A stretch of 7,441 bases of DNA from SZUA-448 sp964602475 (GTDB lineage: Bacteria > Bacillota > Clostridia > Lachnospirales > Lachnospiraceae): assembly GCA_964602475.1 (NCBI GenBank), contig CAZRRN010000082.1:1-7441 (forward strand). The letters run 5' to 3'. How positions within the stretch are numbered: position 1 is the first letter of the stretch; each line of letters opens with the position of its first letter. The translations under genes were made by a program, and so were the position numbers. Under the pieces are notes generated by a model. It made no database searches. It saw only the letters and a list, made by a program, of their open reading frames with translations, and was not told the origin of the DNA. Shown one piece after another: positions 6,247 through 7,441 of this stretch.

Positions 6247-7263
6247 TTACATGGTAGATTTCTTAATTAATACTTCATATGGTACCATAGTTTTCTCTAT
6301 CGTTTTTCCGTTTTTCAATAATTCAATTAACCGCTTCCCGGCAAATGCGCCAAGTTCCTTTACATCAATATTGATTGCCGTAATCGGTGGATTATAGTTT
6401 GCCAGATAGGAGCTGTTATAAAAGGAAGCAACCTTAATATCCCCCGGAATCTGATATCCGTCCCCGTTCAGCTTAGCCAGTACCGTACTGCAGATATTGT
6501 CATCGGAACAAAGAATACAGTCTGCATTATCATCCAGTGCAAGGTCAAGCGCACGCTGTATCATGCTTTTAGAATTCAGTCCGGCGTAAATCCGTTCCGG
6601 CGTCTGCTTGGTTCCTGTTTTTCCGGCCGCCATCATGAACCCACGGCATCGCATATTATTAACTATATGATCGCGGTTCCCACATAGTAAAGCAATTCTT
6701 TGGCAGCCCTTCACCTGTAAATAGGATGTCAGCTCACAGCAGCAAGAAACATGGTCACTGTCAATCTGAATTACATCCGGGTCGGCAACTGAACCTATTA
6801 CAACAAACGGTATTTCATTTTCTTTTAAATACTGAACTGCATCATCCTCCTGCAATGTTCTTGTAAGAATGATTCCGTCCACCTTATGATTATCAATCAG
6901 GCGCTTAAGAAACGTAATATCCTTTTCTGTAGAAGTGGTAACAATAACATCATAATCACAACCGGCAGCCGTCTCGCTGATTCCTATCAGACATCCATGA
7001 AAAAATGGCAATTCGGACAGGTTCGAGTCAGCAGGAAGCATTACCCCGATATTATAGGTCTTTGACTGTGCAAGTCCTTTTGCAATAACATTCGGTTTGT
7101 AATTATGTTCTTTGATATATTCATTTACACGTTTTCTGGTTTCTTCACTAATTCTGCCTTTTCCGGAAATTGCACGCGAAATTGTTGTCTTGGAAAGACC
7201 AAGCTCCCGTGCAACATCACCAATTGTAATATGTTCACTTCTTGATTTTATCTGTGATGCCAT
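6247..7263 (-). CDS. LacI/GalR-family transcriptional regulator (first gene of the binding-protein operon)
   Basis: Cytoplasmic DNA-binding regulator by family, 338 residues. The HTH is at 14-34 (recognition segment SKTTISRAISG) and the hinge helix at 58-66 (PNVIAKGLAQ, conserved L64). The effector domain starts at about 71 (NIGVMLPADS), with R207-G208-F209 and D254-D255 at the usual ligand-contact places. It closely parallels the regulator at 3707-4687, for example YDVIVTT (104-110) against YDVLVTT, VIGSV against TIGSV, VASFYNS against IASFYDN, and TAINID against TAINVD. The residues at the two main specificity positions of the recognition helix differ (K25-T26 here, A20-S21 there), so their operators may differ. 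An unusual CCC run lies at 174-176. ATG 7263 has AAGGA 6 nt upstream. Its stop is 20 bp before the binding-protein gene, so it probably controls its own operon. Effector unknown. Confidence 0.93.
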   Translation of the reverse strand: MASQIKSRSEHITIGDVARELGLSKTTISRAISGKGRISEETRKRVNEYIKEHNYKPNVIAKGLAQSKTYNIGVMLPADSNLSELPFFHGCLIGISETAAGCDYDVIVTTSTEKDITFLKRLIDNHKVDGIILTRTLQEDDAVQYLKENEIPFVVIGSVADPDVIQIDSDHVSCCCELTSYLQVKGCQRIALLCGNRDHIVNNMRCRGFMMAAGKTGTKQTPERIYAGLNSKSMIQRALDLALDDNADCILCSDDNICSTVLAKLNGDGYQIPGDIKVASFYNSSYLANYNPPITAINIDVKELGAFAGKRLIELLKNGKTIEKTMVPYEVLIKKSTM

Positions 7264-7297
7264 TCTGCGTCCTTCCGTTTATGTAATTTTAAAAACA

Positions 7298-7327
7298 GAG
7301 CGATTTTTTCAGAAAAAGTAATTGCTC
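7298..7327 (-). other. Possible leader hairpin in the first LacI-type gene
   Basis: GAGC (7298-7301) and GCTC (7324-7327) close a 30-nt element whose interior can pair further through T and A runs (TTTTT/AAAAA across a 3-nt loop). It lies within the predicted 5' leader and shares bases with one TTGCTCA repeat. It is mostly A-U paired and therefore weak. Confidence 0.3.
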
Positions 7328-7340
7328 AATCGGTTGCTCA
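7322..7340. promoter_or_regulatory. Putative operator: TTGCTCA direct repeat at the start of transcription
   Basis: TTGCTCA occurs at 7322-7328 and 7334-7340 (TGAGCAA on the minus strand), 12 bp apart. The predicted start of transcription (about 7341) abuts this repeat, a typical place for a repressor block. The first copy is also part of the imperfect palindrome ATTG-CT-CAAT (7321-7330). The TGAGC core is shared with the candidate operator of the paralogous regulator at 4763-4781. Which regulator binds is unknown. Confidence 0.45.
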
Positions 7341-7347
7341 TAACTAT

Positions 7348-7376
7348 AGAATATCATTCACAATTCGGCTTGTCAA
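7348..7376 (-). promoter_or_regulatory. Sigma-70-type promoter of the regulator / binding-protein operon
   Basis: The minus strand reads a perfect TTGACA (7376-7371), a 17-bp spacer and TATTCT (7353-7348; four of six to TATAAT). Transcription is expected from about 7341, giving a leader of about 78 nt to ATG 7263. A perfect 10-bp palindrome GTAAATTTAC (7395-7404) lies just upstream. The window ends 65 bp beyond the -35, so any upstream gene is not visible. Confidence 0.7.
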
Positions 7377-7441
7377 TGTCCAGAACATGATAGCGTAAAT
7401 TTACTGTAGGAATTAAATAGGTAGATTTCACCTGTGATGTG

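Overview
This 7.4 kb window carries five genes, all on the minus strand. It reads as a carbohydrate-utilisation locus of a Gram-positive gut or rumen anaerobe, most likely a Lachnospiraceae-type Clostridia. That assignment is inference from four points: moderate-to-low GC, strong AGGAGG-type ribosome sites, three lipobox-bearing surface proteins, and the LacI / MalE-type binding protein / glycosidase organisation. No single sequence here fixes the genus.

Layout in the direction of transcription (right to left). (1) A sigma-70-type promoter near 7376-7348 drives a LacI-family regulator (6247-7263). Twenty bases later comes a MalE-type sugar-binding lipoprotein (4949-6226), and a perfect 9-bp-stem hairpin follows its stop. 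(2) A 168-bp gap holds short palindromes and A-tracts, then a near-consensus promoter (TTGACT-17-TATAAT, 4785-4757) with an operator-like sequence between its boxes. It drives a second LacI-family regulator (3707-4687), clearly a paralogue of the first. The promoter lies at the edge of the longest open frame, which forces the real start down to 4687. (3) A 124-bp gap, very rich in inverted repeats, precedes a two-gene unit: a lipid-anchored GH53 endo-beta-1,4-galactanase with an Ig-like (Big_4-type) domain and a C-terminal CBM61-type galactan-binding module (1609-3570), then a lipid-anchored GH13 alpha-amylase-family enzyme (9-1598). The galactanase stop and the amylase start are 10 bp apart, with the ribosome site in between.

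Working model (inference): the GH53 enzyme cuts pectic beta-1,4-galactan or arabinogalactan at the cell surface, the binding protein captures the released oligosaccharides, and one or both LacI proteins sense a sugar and control the transcription units. GH53, a COG2182-type binding protein and a LacI regulator together recall the gan locus of Bacillus subtilis. Two things differ: no permease or ATPase gene is present in the window, and the galactanase is co-transcribed with an alpha-glucan enzyme. The ligand could therefore be galacto- or malto-oligosaccharide.

I see no tRNA, rRNA, CRISPR array, insertion sequence or phage gene. The most unusual material is regulatory: paired paralogous repressors with lac-operator-like TGAGC motifs at both of their promoters, and an 8-bp GC-rich inverted repeat that brackets the putative galactanase promoter.
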